NCBI GenBank assembly: GCA_934365195.1
Contig: CAKRNA010000004.1
Span: 1-64,000 of the forward strand
Source of the DNA: an uncultured Clostridia bacterium
Lineage (GTDB): Bacteria; Bacillota; Clostridia; Christensenellales; CAAEEZ01
Direction of reading: 5' to 3'
Length of the DNA: 64,000 bases
Each line of letters starts with the position of its first letter. Position 1 is the stretch's first letter. Below the pieces are notes generated by a model. That model did no database searches. It saw only the letters and a program-made list of their open reading frames with translations, and had not been told where the DNA came from. This document shows positions 7,721 through 17,783 of the stretch, piece by piece. Both the position numbers and the translations under genes were made by a program.

Positions 7721-9484
7721 TTAGCCAAGGTCGTGCTTATCGGTTAGTTCGATTATCGGCTCGTTGTAGTTTTCCAGTTCAAGCACGATTATCTCGTTAG
7801 GTTTATCGGTAAATAGTAGCGGCCCCGGAAGGTACAAGGTTTTTTGCGGCCCGATTTTCCAGTATCTACCAAGGTTAAAGCCGTTCACGTACACAACGCC
7901 TTTGGTAAAGCCGTCCAGCCTTACAAAGCAATCGCTATTGCTTGCGGTGGTAAATTCGCCTTTTAAAAAGATAGGATATTTGCCGCTGTTTTTACTAAAA
8001 TCTAGTTTGTCCAAATTGCCAAGAGGCAAGGTCGTCACCTCGTAATCCATTAGGTTTTGAAGTGCAACGTTTATTCCGTACAAGCCCTTTGTGTCGGTGA
8101 TGCGTGGTCCGTAGTTTGTGTGTCCCATACAATCCACAAGCACCGAAAGTTCGGTTTCGTCCTTATTAAAATTAACTAGCGCACAGCCTTTTTTCGTGGC
8201 AAGTTTTTTTAGTCCGCCGTCCATTATGCTGACTTTTGTTTTATATTCGCCGTCCACGTAAAGATACGCAGTATCCCTAGGCTCTTTTAGGTTTACGTAA
8301 GAAAGCCCGTACTTGCCCTTTACAACGGTTTTGTAGTAAATCATACCGCTGTTTTGCCCGTAAAACTCCATACCTTCCGCCATCGGTGAATAATGCTTTT
8401 CGCCGATATTTTCCATATTGTCAAAAAGGCTGGTTGCTTTTGTCAGACTCACCTTGCCGATATTTTGAGTTTTTGGTCTTTCGGGCAATGGCAAGTCGCT
8501 ATCTGAAATATTGCGTGCTTTAAGCAGACTTTTTCTTACCTCGTAGTAAAGCGGGGTGTAGTCGCCGTATTCGTTAAGCGGAGCGTTGTAGTCGTAACTG
8601 GTTGTGGTTGGCGCATACTTAGAAAAATGGTTTGCACCTGCATTAAATCCGAAGTTCGTGCCGCCGTGGAACATGTAAAAGTTGAACGAGGCGTCCATTT
8701 CGATAAATTTATTCACCTCTTTCATTACGGATTTGTAGTTTCTTACGTGGTGGCGTTCGCCCCAATGGTCAAACCAACCGCACCAAAACTCCGTGCACAT
8801 AACGGGCGCATCGGGTTGAATTTTCTTTAAAGCGTTGCATCTACCTTGAGCATTGCTGCCTAGGTTTACGGTTTCAAGTACGCCGTCAAGCCTACCTCCG
8901 TAAATCATAAGAGGCAAATCGCCGTCCGAGGTGAACAAAAGTTCCTTAATTCCGCTATCAAGGTACAAGTCCTTAATCCTTGCTAGGTATTTTTTGTCGT
9001 TGCCGTAACTACCGTATTCGTTCTCGATTTGAACGGCAATTATGTTGCCACCGTTTGCGCTCATACATTCGTCAAGTTCATTAAATAGCCTGCGGATATA
9101 TCGTTCCACATACGCTAGATACTTTTCGTCGTTGCATCTAAGCCTCATATTCTTGTCTTTAAGTAGCCAAGCAGGGAAGCCGCCTAAGTCCCATTCTGCG
9201 CAAATATACGGGCCGGGGCGAAGTATTACCTTTAAGCCCAGTTCTTCCGCTGTTTTTACATAGCGTTTTATGTCCAAAATTCCCGAAAAGTCAAAATTAT
9301 TTGGTTGTTTTTCGTGCAAGTTCCAACACACGTAGGTTTCCACCGTGTTTAGCCCTGCCGCTTTAAGTTTTGCCAGCCTATCCTTCCAGTACTCAGGCAA
9401 AATCCTAAAATAGTGCATAGCACCCGAATAAATCGTGAACTTTTCGCCGTCTAAATAAAAGTTTTTATCCTTAATCTCTAACAT
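7721..9484 (-). CDS. Glycoside hydrolase family 35 beta-galactosidase
   Basis: 587 residues. The GH35 signature RPGPYICAEWDLGGFPAW spans ~89-106. The acid/base Glu156 sits in IENEYG and the nucleophile Glu232 in TEFWCGW. Beta-rich domains occupy the C-terminal half. There is no signal peptide, so the enzyme is cytoplasmic and would hydrolyse imported beta-galactosides, giving galactose for fermentation. GAGGGAAAG precedes the ATG. The promoter on the minus strand overlaps a perfect inverted repeat that is a likely operator. No transporter or regulator gene is adjacent. Confidence 0.93.
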   Translation of the reverse strand: MLEIKDKNFYLDGEKFTIYSGAMHYFRILPEYWKDRLAKLKAAGLNTVETYVCWNLHEKQPNNFDFSGILDIKRYVKTAEELGLKVILRPGPYICAEWDLGGFPAWLLKDKNMRLRCNDEKYLAYVERYIRRLFNELDECMSANGGNIIAVQIENEYGSYGNDKKYLARIKDLYLDSGIKELLFTSDGDLPLMIYGGRLDGVLETVNLGSNAQGRCNALKKIQPDAPVMCTEFWCGWFDHWGERHHVRNYKSVMKEVNKFIEMDASFNFYMFHGGTNFGFNAGANHFSKYAPTTTSYDYNAPLNEYGDYTPLYYEVRKSLLKARNISDSDLPLPERPKTQNIGKVSLTKATSLFDNMENIGEKHYSPMAEGMEFYGQNSGMIYYKTVVKGKYGLSYVNLKEPRDTAYLYVDGEYKTKVSIMDGGLKKLATKKGCALVNFNKDETELSVLVDCMGHTNYGPRITDTKGLYGINVALQNLMDYEVTTLPLGNLDKLDFSKNSGKYPIFLKGEFTTASNSDCFVRLDGFTKGVVYVNGFNLGRYWKIGPQKTLYLPGPLLFTDKPNEIIVLELENYNEPIIELTDKHDLG

Positions 9485-9512
9485 ACTTTCCCTCGTATTA
9501 TTTTATAAAATA

Positions 9513-9541
9513 ATTGTACTATACAATATCGCTAATTGCAA
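9513..9541 (-). promoter_or_regulatory. Promoter and candidate operator of the GH35 gene
   Basis: Read on the minus strand: TTGCAA (9541-9536), 17-bp spacer, TACAAT (9518-9513). The -10 box is one arm of a perfect inverted repeat ATTGTA-CTA-TACAAT (9513-9527), so a dimeric repressor bound there would block the polymerase. This fits sugar-responsive control. Confidence 0.75.
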
Positions 9542-9597
9542 GTAGGAATTAAATATTAAATATAATTAGTAAGAGGAAGAAAAACGCTATTTTTTGA

Positions 9598-9626
9598 CAA
9601 AATATAATACTTAAAGTATCAAATTG
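9598..9626. repeat. Short repeat, copy 1, with ATACTTAAAGTAT palindrome
   Basis: A 27-nt stretch of CAAAATATAATA.TTAAAGTATCAAA is shared, with one internal mismatch, with 35079-35107. It overlaps the likely promoter region of the YkvI-like gene (TTGACA at 9594-9599). Confidence 0.5.
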
Positions 9627-9698
9627 TAAATATAAACCGCTTATTATGTTTTTTTGTTTTATTTGAATAATTCTAAAATAAAAAAATAAACTTATAGT

Positions 9699-10658
9699 AT
9701 GAGTATTATTAGGGTATTAAAAACGGCGTTTTTATTTATAGGAACGGTTATAGGGGCAGGATTTGGAACGGGCAAGGAACTCACCTCGTTTTTTCACGGA
9801 GCATCACCGATAACGCTAATTATCGGCGGGCTGTGTATGGGGCTGTTTTGCTCTTTTTATCTACTTATCGGCAGTAAATTTAACGAAGACTTGTCGGTGG
9901 TTGCCTTTAAAAAATATAGCGGAGTATTTGATTTGTTCGTTCTGTTTTCCGCTTTTGCGGTGTTTTCTGCAATGTTCTCCACCTCAGACACGGTGCTTGA
10001 AATTTTTGGAGTAAAGTGCGGCGGATATATTACGATGATTTTGTCGCTTGTCGTGTCGTTAGTGGGAATAGGCTTTGTAAAAAACGTGAATTTTGTGGTA
10101 GTGCCGCTAATTGTTGCGGTGGTGTTTTACCTATTTTCACTAGAAACTCCTAATGATTTTACGGGCACGCTTAGTGTACTTTCGCCGTTATTATACGGGG
10201 GCATGAATATAATGCTGGCAGGGTATCTAATAGCCGAGGAGGGCAAAGGAATGAAAAAGAGCGAGATTGTAATGTCGGGCGTAATAGTTTTTGTGGTTAT
10301 GGCTGTTCTTATGGCTGTTTTGTACATGACGGTTAGGGGCGAAAACGGAGAAATGCCGCTACTTGACGTGGCAAAACGGCATAATCAAAGCAAAATGGCG
10401 GGGATTGTGATATATTTTGCGATAGTCACCACGGCTCTTTCCTCTGCCTCTCTTGGTATTGAAAAACTGGATAAGTACGTCAAAAACAAGTATTTATCTG
10501 CGGTTTTGCTGTTTTTACTGGCAATTCCCGTCAAAATTTACGTTGGTTTTACGGGCATTGTAAAATATATCTATCCGTTTGTAAGCATTATGGGTGTGTT
10601 GGTGACTATGCTGCCACTTGTTAGACTAATTAAAAAGAAAAAAACCGAAGGGCTTTAA
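9699..10658 (+). CDS. YkvI-family membrane permease (LeuT/APC-like fold)
   Basis: 319 residues with about ten transmembrane helices. The first helix carries the glycine-rich motif GAGFGTGKEL (~19-28) typical of the YkvI group (COG3949), a poorly characterised branch related to the BCCT/APC transporters. Substrate unknown; a small amino acid or organic cation is possible. The gene is monocistronic. No Shine-Dalgarno sequence is seen at the ATG at 9699. A basic KKKK motif ends the last helix. Confidence 0.75.
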   Translation: MSIIRVLKTAFLFIGTVIGAGFGTGKELTSFFHGASPITLIIGGLCMGLFCSFYLLIGSKFNEDLSVVAFKKYSGVFDLFVLFSAFAVFSAMFSTSDTVLEIFGVKCGGYITMILSLVVSLVGIGFVKNVNFVVVPLIVAVVFYLFSLETPNDFTGTLSVLSPLLYGGMNIMLAGYLIAEEGKGMKKSEIVMSGVIVFVVMAVLMAVLYMTVRGENGEMPLLDVAKRHNQSKMAGIVIYFAIVTTALSSASLGIEKLDKYVKNKYLSAVLLFLLAIPVKIYVGFTGIVKYIYPFVSIMGVLVTMLPLVRLIKKKKTEGL

Positions 10659-10697
10659 CAAGATTTTACAAAATCTCTTAAATGTCGTTAATATTGA

Positions 10698-10740
10698 TTG
10701 ACTTAATATATAAAAAGTTATTATAATATATAAAAAGTTA
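10698..10740 (+). promoter_or_regulatory. guaB promoter embedded in a 20-bp direct repeat
   Basis: TTGACT (10698-10703), 18-bp spacer, TATAAT (10722-10727). The 16-mer AATATATAAAAAGTTA occurs at 10705-10720 and again at 10725-10740, a period of exactly 20 bp. One copy lies in the spacer and the other just after the -10 box. Confidence 0.75.
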
Positions 10741-10741
10741 A

Positions 10742-12211
<1,470 letters not shown>

Positions 12212-12224
12212 TTTTAAATATATA

Positions 12225-12251
12225 AAAGGCTACTTCGGTAGTCTTTTTTTT
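12225..12251 (+). terminator. Terminator of guaB
   Basis: AAAGGCTAC-TTC-GGTAGTCTTT (one G-T pair) followed by a T-run. Confidence 0.85.
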
Positions 12252-12278
12252 GCGTAAAAGCGGCAAATATGTTATACT
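12250..12278 (+). promoter_or_regulatory. hflX promoter
   Basis: TTGCGT (12250-12255), 17-bp spacer, TATACT (12273-12278). The -35 box overlaps the T-run of the guaB terminator. Confidence 0.65.
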
Positions 12279-12294
12279 AGCGGTAGAGGAATTT

Positions 12295-13869
12295 ATGATA
12301 GACGGCAATATTACGGGTGTAAGAGATAGTATACTTAACGAACTGGAAAGTTTAATCACGGGCTACAACAAGCGAGAGTTTGTAGATAGCCGTGTTTTAG
12401 AGTGCATTTGTAAATACACCACGCTATTTAATAGGGAGATTAGCGTGTTTATTTCACGTAGCGGACTACTTCTTAACGTGGTGATAGGCGACTACAATTC
12501 CGCCCCTATCAAAACCGCTAACGGCAAAAGGCAAGGCAAACTTTCGGGCATTAGGTGTTTGCACACGCACCCAAGCGGAAACGAAACGCTGTCTAGTATG
12601 GATTTATCCGCTCTTACTAGGCTGAAACTGGACTGTATATCGGCAGTAGGCGTAGCGGACGGCAAACCAAACAAAATACAAACCGCATTTATCGACGGCG
12701 ATGGCTACAAAATCATAAATTGCAATGCCGGTAATATCCCTGACGACCTACTTCTTGACGAAATTTTGGTAAGCGAAAAGTCGTTCAAGGCGGATAACAG
12801 CACAAAGGAAGGCACAAAACTTGCCATCACTTGTAATTTTACCACTTCAAAGTACGCCGAAGAGGAACTTATCGAACTTAACGGGCTGTGCAAAACAGCA
12901 GGGCTTAGCGTGGTTGGTAGCGTTACGCAAGCGGTAGAAAAGCCGAATAAAGCCACGTATATGGGTAGCGGTAAGGTGGGTGAGTTAGCAAGGCTAATCC
13001 AAATTAAAAACGCCGATTACGTGATAATAAACAACGAACTTACGGGTAGCCAAATTAGCAACCTAGAACAAACGCTTGGCGTTAAAATTTTGGATAGACC
13101 TATGCTGATTTTGGAGATATTTTCGATGCACGCAACCACCAACGAGGGCAAACTTCAAGTGGAACTTGCAAGGCTAAAATATACTTTGCCAAAACTACTT
13201 GGTCAAGGGCAGTCTATGAGCAGGATAGGTGGCGGAGGAAAGACAAAAGGTAGCGGCGAAACCAAACTGGAAACGGATAGGCGTCATATTCGTGAGGTTA
13301 TTTACGACTTAAACAAAAAGATAAAAAAATTAGAGCAGGACAGGGCAAACCGCAGGAAAAAGAGGCTGAATAGTGGTATTAAGTCGGTGGCAATCGTAGG
13401 CTACACCAACGCAGGTAAGTCCACGCTTATGAATAGGCTGACAAAGGCGGGCGTTCTTGAGGAAAACAAACTGTTTGCTACCCTTGATCCTGTAACTAGG
13501 AAAATATTTGTGGATATAGGAAAGGAATATCTTTTGACGGATACGGTTGGCTTTATCGACAACTTACCGCACGAGTTTATCGAGGCGTTTAAGTCCACTT
13601 TGGAGGAGGCTGTGGATTGCGACTTACTTCTTCACGTGGTAGACGCTAGTAGCACCGATACCGTAAGGCAAATCGAGGTGGTAAACGGCGTGCTAAACTC
13701 GTTAGGCGTAAAAAACAAGCCTACAATTCTAGTTTATAACAAGGTGGACGAAGGCAAGGTGATTGTTCCCGATGGGGCTGTCGGCATAAGCGCAAAGTCG
13801 GGCAAGGGGATAGAAACCTTAAAAAATAGAATAAACGAAATACTTTTTAAAGAAAGCGGTTTGAGTTAA
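12295..13869 (+). CDS. hflX: HflX ribosome-associated GTPase with N-terminal JAMM-like domain
   Basis: 524 residues from the ATG at 12295, chosen because AGAGGA precedes it and upstream codons overlap promoter and terminator. HflX splits stalled 70S ribosomes. The core is complete: an HflX N-terminal domain, a GGGGKTKGSGETKLETDRR-type linker, G1 GYTNAGKST (~369-377), G3 DTVGF and G4 NKVD. The first ~170 residues are an extra module compared with ~420-residue HflX. It shows the JAMM/MPN+ zinc pattern: Glu48, then HTHPSG...S..D (His90, His92, Ser100, Asp103). Long HflX proteins are known in Clostridia. Whether the module is a metalloprotease is unknown. Confidence 0.9.
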   Translation: MIDGNITGVRDSILNELESLITGYNKREFVDSRVLECICKYTTLFNREISVFISRSGLLLNVVIGDYNSAPIKTANGKRQGKLSGIRCLHTHPSGNETLSSMDLSALTRLKLDCISAVGVADGKPNKIQTAFIDGDGYKIINCNAGNIPDDLLLDEILVSEKSFKADNSTKEGTKLAITCNFTTSKYAEEELIELNGLCKTAGLSVVGSVTQAVEKPNKATYMGSGKVGELARLIQIKNADYVIINNELTGSQISNLEQTLGVKILDRPMLILEIFSMHATTNEGKLQVELARLKYTLPKLLGQGQSMSRIGGGGKTKGSGETKLETDRRHIREVIYDLNKKIKKLEQDRANRRKKRLNSGIKSVAIVGYTNAGKSTLMNRLTKAGVLEENKLFATLDPVTRKIFVDIGKEYLLTDTVGFIDNLPHEFIEAFKSTLEEAVDCDLLLHVVDASSTDTVRQIEVVNGVLNSLGVKNKPTILVYNKVDEGKVIVPDGAVGISAKSGKGIETLKNRINEILFKESGLS

Positions 13870-14038
13870 AGATAAAACTCAAAGGCAAACTAAAAATCAA
13901 AACCAAAAAGCGAATAGGAAAGAAAAAGCAAACTACAACCTAGCAAAAGATGTGCTAAGTAATAAAAGATATTAAAAAAGTAAACCTAATAAAAATTATA
14001 ATAGTTAAAAAGGTTATTAAAAACTAAATAAAAAGCAA

Positions 14039-14068
14039 ACAAAAAAGGCTACCGTTTGGTAGCCTTTA
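14039..14068 (-). terminator. Terminator of the NSS transporter gene
   Basis: AAAGGCTACC-AAAC-GGTAGCC followed by TTTTTTG on the minus strand. On the plus strand the T-tract is short, but it may also limit read-through from hflX. Confidence 0.85.
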
Positions 14069-14078
14069 GTTGTTTATA

Positions 14079-15689
14079 TTATTGCTCGTCGCTTTTTTCA
14101 GTTTCGGTTACTTCAGGTTCGCCTAATTCGGTGATAACCTCAGCAGCCTCTTCTATAACGTCTTCTGAAACGTCACAAGTTACGCCTTCAGCAGCCAACT
14201 TAGCAGCCTTTTTAGTCTTGTATTCTTGAACTTTTTTGCTGTCTTGCAAGAAGTTCCAAATCAAAGTAGCAACGATTAGAATTGCTGCGCCAAGTAGTAC
14301 GTAGCCGTATTTATTGTATACTTTGAATTTGTCTACGATACCTAAAATCATAACAACAAGTACAAGTGCAGGGGTAACGCTCATTGCCATTGCAAGCCAG
14401 AATTTAACGCCCTTGAAACTGCTGCCCATTTCTTCAAGTTCCTTAATAACGTTCTTAGGCTTAATGATGTAGCCAACGGTAATACAAGCAACGAATGCAA
14501 GGATAGGCATAATAACGGTGTTGGTAATTTCGTCAAAGTAGGTTAGTAGGTCAAAACCGAATAGGTTGTAACCGGTGTAACCTTGGCTTAGGCATACGAA
14601 CAATCCGATTAAGCCGATAAGTCCACCAAATACTGAGGTTGCTTTTGCTCTTGACCATTGATATTTTTCCAAAGTGTATTGGCTTACAACCTCAATCAAA
14701 CTGATTAGAGAGGTGATAGCGGCAAAGATAACTAAGGTGAAGAATAAGAATCCGACAAAGTTACCAACAGTACCCATAGAAGCGAATACCTCAGGAAGAG
14801 CGATAAACATAAGACCTGCACCTGCGGTAGATACAAGGTCAGCGTGACCGGTAGCAAACATTGCAGGGAAAATTGCAAATCCCGCAAGAAGTGCAACCAA
14901 AGTGTCTAGTCCGCAAACGGTTAGGGCAGATTTGCCAAGGTTGATATCCTTACCGGTGTAAGAACCATAAGCAACCATAACGCCCATACCAAGTGATAAA
15001 CTGAAGAATGCTTGTCCCATTGCGGCGATTACGCCGTTCCAACCTAATGCTTTAAAGTCGAATTTGCCAAGATAGAATTTAAGACCTTCGCCAACTGTAG
15101 CGTCTCCGCCTTTACCCGGCAAAGAAACTGCTGCGATAATAACTACGATTAGTAGTACGAATAATGCCGGCATTAAGATTTTGCCTGCCTTTTCAATACC
15201 TTTTTGTACGCCGCCGCAAACGATTAGGATAGCGGCCGCTAAGAATATTGCAAAGAATAAAACAGAACGAATCGGATCTGAAATGAAAGTGCCAAACATA
15301 TCACCTGCGTTACCAACGGTAATGGTGTTTGCGTGAATAACGTATTCAGTAGCGTATCCTGATGCCCAACCACCGATAACAGCGTAGTAGGTAGAAATAA
15401 CGAATGGTACGATAACGCCTAGTAGACCTAGCCATTTTAACCATTTGTTCACCTTGCCGTAAGAATTAACTATATCTCTTTGAGCACGTTTTCCAATGAA
15501 CATTTCGGCTATCATTACGACAGTACCTAGTAGCAAAACAGCAAGCAAGTACACAAGTACGAATGCTCCGCCACCGTGTTTACCAACTAAAAACGGAAAT
15601 CTCCAAATGTTACCTAGTCCAACTGCAGAGCCTGCGGCGGCTAGGATAAAGCCGATTTTACTTCCAAAGCCTTGTTTTTTTTGTTCCAT
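14079..15689 (-). CDS. Sodium-dependent symporter, NSS/SNF family
   Basis: 536 residues from the ATG at 15689, which has GGGAG and GGAG nearby; the frame is open 12 codons further. These LeuT-fold proteins import amino acids with Na+. TM1 carries the NSS signature AAAGSAVGLGNIWRFPF (residues ~16-32). Twelve helices are expected, the last followed by a ~70-residue tail that becomes strongly acidic. The 5' leader holds an 18-codon ORF and alternative hairpins (see 15690-15876), suggesting amino-acid-dependent attenuation. The substrate is probably hydrophobic or branched-chain, inferred only from the leader peptide. Confidence 0.9.
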   Translation of the reverse strand: MEQKKQGFGSKIGFILAAAGSAVGLGNIWRFPFLVGKHGGGAFVLVYLLAVLLLGTVVMIAEMFIGKRAQRDIVNSYGKVNKWLKWLGLLGVIVPFVISTYYAVIGGWASGYATEYVIHANTITVGNAGDMFGTFISDPIRSVLFFAIFLAAAILIVCGGVQKGIEKAGKILMPALFVLLIVVIIAAVSLPGKGGDATVGEGLKFYLGKFDFKALGWNGVIAAMGQAFFSLSLGMGVMVAYGSYTGKDINLGKSALTVCGLDTLVALLAGFAIFPAMFATGHADLVSTAGAGLMFIALPEVFASMGTVGNFVGFLFFTLVIFAAITSLISLIEVVSQYTLEKYQWSRAKATSVFGGLIGLIGLFVCLSQGYTGYNLFGFDLLTYFDEITNTVIMPILAFVACITVGYIIKPKNVIKELEEMGSSFKGVKFWLAMAMSVTPALVLVVMILGIVDKFKVYNKYGYVLLGAAILIVATLIWNFLQDSKKVQEYKTKKAAKLAAEGVTCDVSEDVIEEAAEVITELGEPEVTETEKSDEQ

Positions 15690-15713
15690 AACTCCATATC
15701 TCCCTTTAAGAAT

Positions 15714-15740
15714 AAAAAAATCCACACCGTAGTGTGAATT
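15714..15740 (-). terminator. Terminator-like hairpin in the NSS leader
   Basis: On the minus strand AATTCACAC (15740-15732), loop TACG, GTGTGGA (15727-15721), then seven T (15720-15714). It lies 24 nt before the start codon, inside the leader, so it would abort transcription unless prevented. Confidence 0.8.
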
Positions 15741-15792
15741 AGGTTACAATAATTTTGTCAATTATTTATGCAATAGAAAATCCACACAATAC

Positions 15793-15849
15793 TTAAAACG
15801 TTTGCGTTTGTATTCGTATGAGATTGTTCACGACGATTAAAAACATCAT
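15793..15849 (-). CDS. 18-residue leader peptide
   Basis: ATG ATG ... TAA encoding MMFLIVVNNLIRIQTQTF, preceded by GGAG 6 nt upstream. Eight of its 18 residues are Phe, Leu, Ile or Val in the first part (FLIVV, LI, I), the composition expected of an attenuation peptide sensing branched-chain or hydrophobic amino acids. It lies between a consensus promoter and the alternative hairpins. No homology can be claimed for so short a peptide. Confidence 0.55.
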   Translation of the reverse strand: MMFLIVVNNLIRIQTQTF

Positions 15850-15882
15850 TTATTGCTCCGATATTTGACAGATTATATAAAA

Positions 15883-15911
15883 AGTATATTAGCAATCATA
15901 TAAAATGTCAA
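15883..15911 (-). promoter_or_regulatory. Promoter of the NSS transporter operon
   Basis: Minus strand TTGACA (15911-15906), 17-bp spacer, TATACT (15888-15883). It places the start of the leader near 15876. Confidence 0.85.
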
Positions 15912-16095
15912 ACAATTTTTGCTAATTTTTTGTGTTAGTTAAAGAATTTTTATTAAAAAATAGCATTTTTGTTTTTTGAAAACACTCTAAAACCGTGCAT
16001 AAATATACTTTAATATTTATAATAATGCTAATTATACATAATATAAGCCAAACAAAAAAATAACGAAAGAGGAGTGGTAAAATAAAAATTGCAAT
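15912..16095. other. AT-rich intergenic DNA
   Basis: Lies between the NSS promoter and the glyS terminator. No gene or strong motif was seen. Confidence 0.5.
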
Positions 16096-16121
16096 AAAAA
16101 AAAGGCTTTGCAGCCTTTTTC
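16096..16121 (-). terminator. Terminator of glyS
   Basis: On the minus strand AAAAAGGCT-GCAA-AGCCTTTTTTTT. Confidence 0.85.
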
Positions 16122-16133
16122 TTGGTTTTTATT

Positions 16134-17522
16134 TTAGTATTCAAGACGCTTTTCTAAGTAACTTACTAGGTCGTCTAGGTTTACTCTTACTTGAGCCATA
16201 CTATCTCTTTCACGCACGGTTACGCAGTTGTCGTTTTCGGTGTCAAAGTCCACGGTTACGCAGTAAGGAGTGCCGATTTCGTCTTGACGGCGATATCTTT
16301 TGCCGATACTAGCGGCATCGTCGAAGGTGGTGGAGAATTTCTTTGACAAAGTTTCAAGCACTTCTTCAGCCTTCTCGTTAAGTTTCTTTTGTAGCGGAAG
16401 TACGGCTACTTTGTAAGGCGCTAGTGCGTGGTGCAAATGAAGTACTGTTCTTACCTCGCCGTTTTCCAAAGTTTCCTCGTCGTAAGCGTTGCACAAGAAT
16501 GCAAGGAATAGCCTTTCTACGCCAACGGACGGCTCTACAACGTAAGGGATATAACTTTCACCTGTAACAGGATCGCTGTATTCAAGGTTTTGACCGCTGA
16601 ACTTGATATGTTGCGATAGGTCGTAGTCGGTTCTGTCGGCAACGCCCCAGAGTTCGCCCCAGCCGAACGGGAACTTAAATTCGAAGTCGGTGGTTGCCTT
16701 AGAGTAGAAGCAAAGTTCCTCTTGGTCGTGATCTCTTAGCCTTAGGCTTTCTTCCTTGATGCCAAGGTCTAGTAGCCATTGTTTGCAGAAACTACGCCAG
16801 TACTCAAACCATTCTAAGTCGGTGCCCGGCTTACAGAAAAACTCAAGTTCCATTTGTTCGAACTCTCTTACCCTAAAAATGAAGTTGCCCGGGGTAATCT
16901 CGTTTCTAAAACTTTTACCGGTTTGGCAAATACCAAAAGGAATTTTCTTTCTGGTGGTTCTTTGAACGTTCTTGAAGTTTACGAATATACCTTGCGCAGT
17001 TTCAGGGCGAAGATATACGGTGTTCGTGCTGTCCTCGGTAACGCCTTGGAAAGTTTTGAACATAAGGTTGAACTTTCTAATGCCGGTAAAGTTCGAGTTG
17101 CCACACTTAGGGCAAACGATTTTGTGCTCGATAACGTAGTTTTCCATTTGCTCGTTAGTCCAGCCTGCGATGTTTAGTTCTATGCCGTGTTTAGCGTTGT
17201 AATCCTCTATTAGTTGGTCGGCTCTATAACGGGTTTTGCAGTCCTTACAGTCCATAAGAGGATCAGAGAATCCGCCAAGGTGTCCGCTTGCTTCCCAAAC
17301 CCTAGGGTTCATAAGGATAGCACAGTCTACGCCAACGTTGTATTTATTTTCGTCTACAAACTTCTTAAAATAGCACCTTTTGATGTTGTTTTTAAGTAGT
17401 ACGCCAAGAGGACCGTAGTCCCAAGTGTTTGCAAGTCCGCCGTAAATTTCGCTTCCCGGGAAGACGAAACCTCTGCCTTTTGACAAAGCAACTAATTTGT
17501 CCATAGTAAGAGAATTACTCAT
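16134..17522 (-). CDS. glyS: Glycyl-tRNA synthetase, alpha2 (class IIa) type
   Basis: 462 residues. Charges tRNA-Gly in the cytoplasm. It is the single-chain eukaryal/archaeal/Gram-positive type, not the alpha2beta2 GlyQS type. It begins [14 protein letters not shown] (motif 1 region), has a zinc-binding pair CKDC...CPKCGN, motif 2 around [10 protein letters not shown], and a C-terminal anticodon-binding domain. AGAGG precedes the ATG. The ~25-nt leader leaves no room for a T-box, which is unusual for a clostridial aminoacyl-tRNA synthetase gene. Confidence 0.96.
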   Translation of the reverse strand: MSNSLTMDKLVALSKGRGFVFPGSEIYGGLANTWDYGPLGVLLKNNIKRCYFKKFVDENKYNVGVDCAILMNPRVWEASGHLGGFSDPLMDCKDCKTRYRADQLIEDYNAKHGIELNIAGWTNEQMENYVIEHKIVCPKCGNSNFTGIRKFNLMFKTFQGVTEDSTNTVYLRPETAQGIFVNFKNVQRTTRKKIPFGICQTGKSFRNEITPGNFIFRVREFEQMELEFFCKPGTDLEWFEYWRSFCKQWLLDLGIKEESLRLRDHDQEELCFYSKATTDFEFKFPFGWGELWGVADRTDYDLSQHIKFSGQNLEYSDPVTGESYIPYVVEPSVGVERLFLAFLCNAYDEETLENGEVRTVLHLHHALAPYKVAVLPLQKKLNEKAEEVLETLSKKFSTTFDDAASIGKRYRRQDEIGTPYCVTVDFDTENDNCVTVRERDSMAQVRVNLDDLVSYLEKRLEY

Positions 17523-17552
17523 TATAAATACCTCTAATAATTTAATACCTTT

Positions 17553-17581
17553 ATTCTAGTTATTTATAAGTTTTTTGTCAA
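17553..17581 (-). promoter_or_regulatory. glyS promoter
   Basis: Minus strand TTGACA (17581-17576), 17-bp spacer, TAGAAT (17558-17553). Confidence 0.85.
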
Positions 17582-17783
17582 GTAAATACCGTCAATGTTA
17601 GTAGTAAATACAAACTAAAACCTCATATCCTCTTTAATCGTCAAGTTATTTTGGTAAAAGTAATCCAAAGCCCCAAGAGGCAATATTATATGCAAGGTTA
17701 AATGCTAATATGAGTAACCTTTTTAAATATCTTTGCGTATTGTAAAGTAGGAGTGATACCAAAATAAATTTAGGAGGGATATT

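Larger units (their letters stand above)
15690..15876 (-). promoter_or_regulatory. Candidate translational attenuator leader of the NSS gene
   Basis: The ~187-nt leader contains, in order, a short ORF with RBS (15849-15793), GTGTGGA (15787-15781), a hairpin AATTATT/AATAATT in transcript coordinates 15766-15748, AATTCACAC (15740-15732) and a second GTGTGGA (15727-15721) with U7. AATTCACAC can pair with either GTGTGGA copy. Pairing with the downstream copy makes the terminator; pairing with the upstream copy makes an anti-terminator. The upstream copy starts ~6 nt after the leader-ORF stop, within the footprint of a terminating ribosome. Confidence 0.65.

Noticed and set aside
17523..17783. T-box upstream of glyS
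   Set aside because: The promoter places +1 about 25 nt before the gene, and no T-box TGGNACCGCG-like sequence is present.
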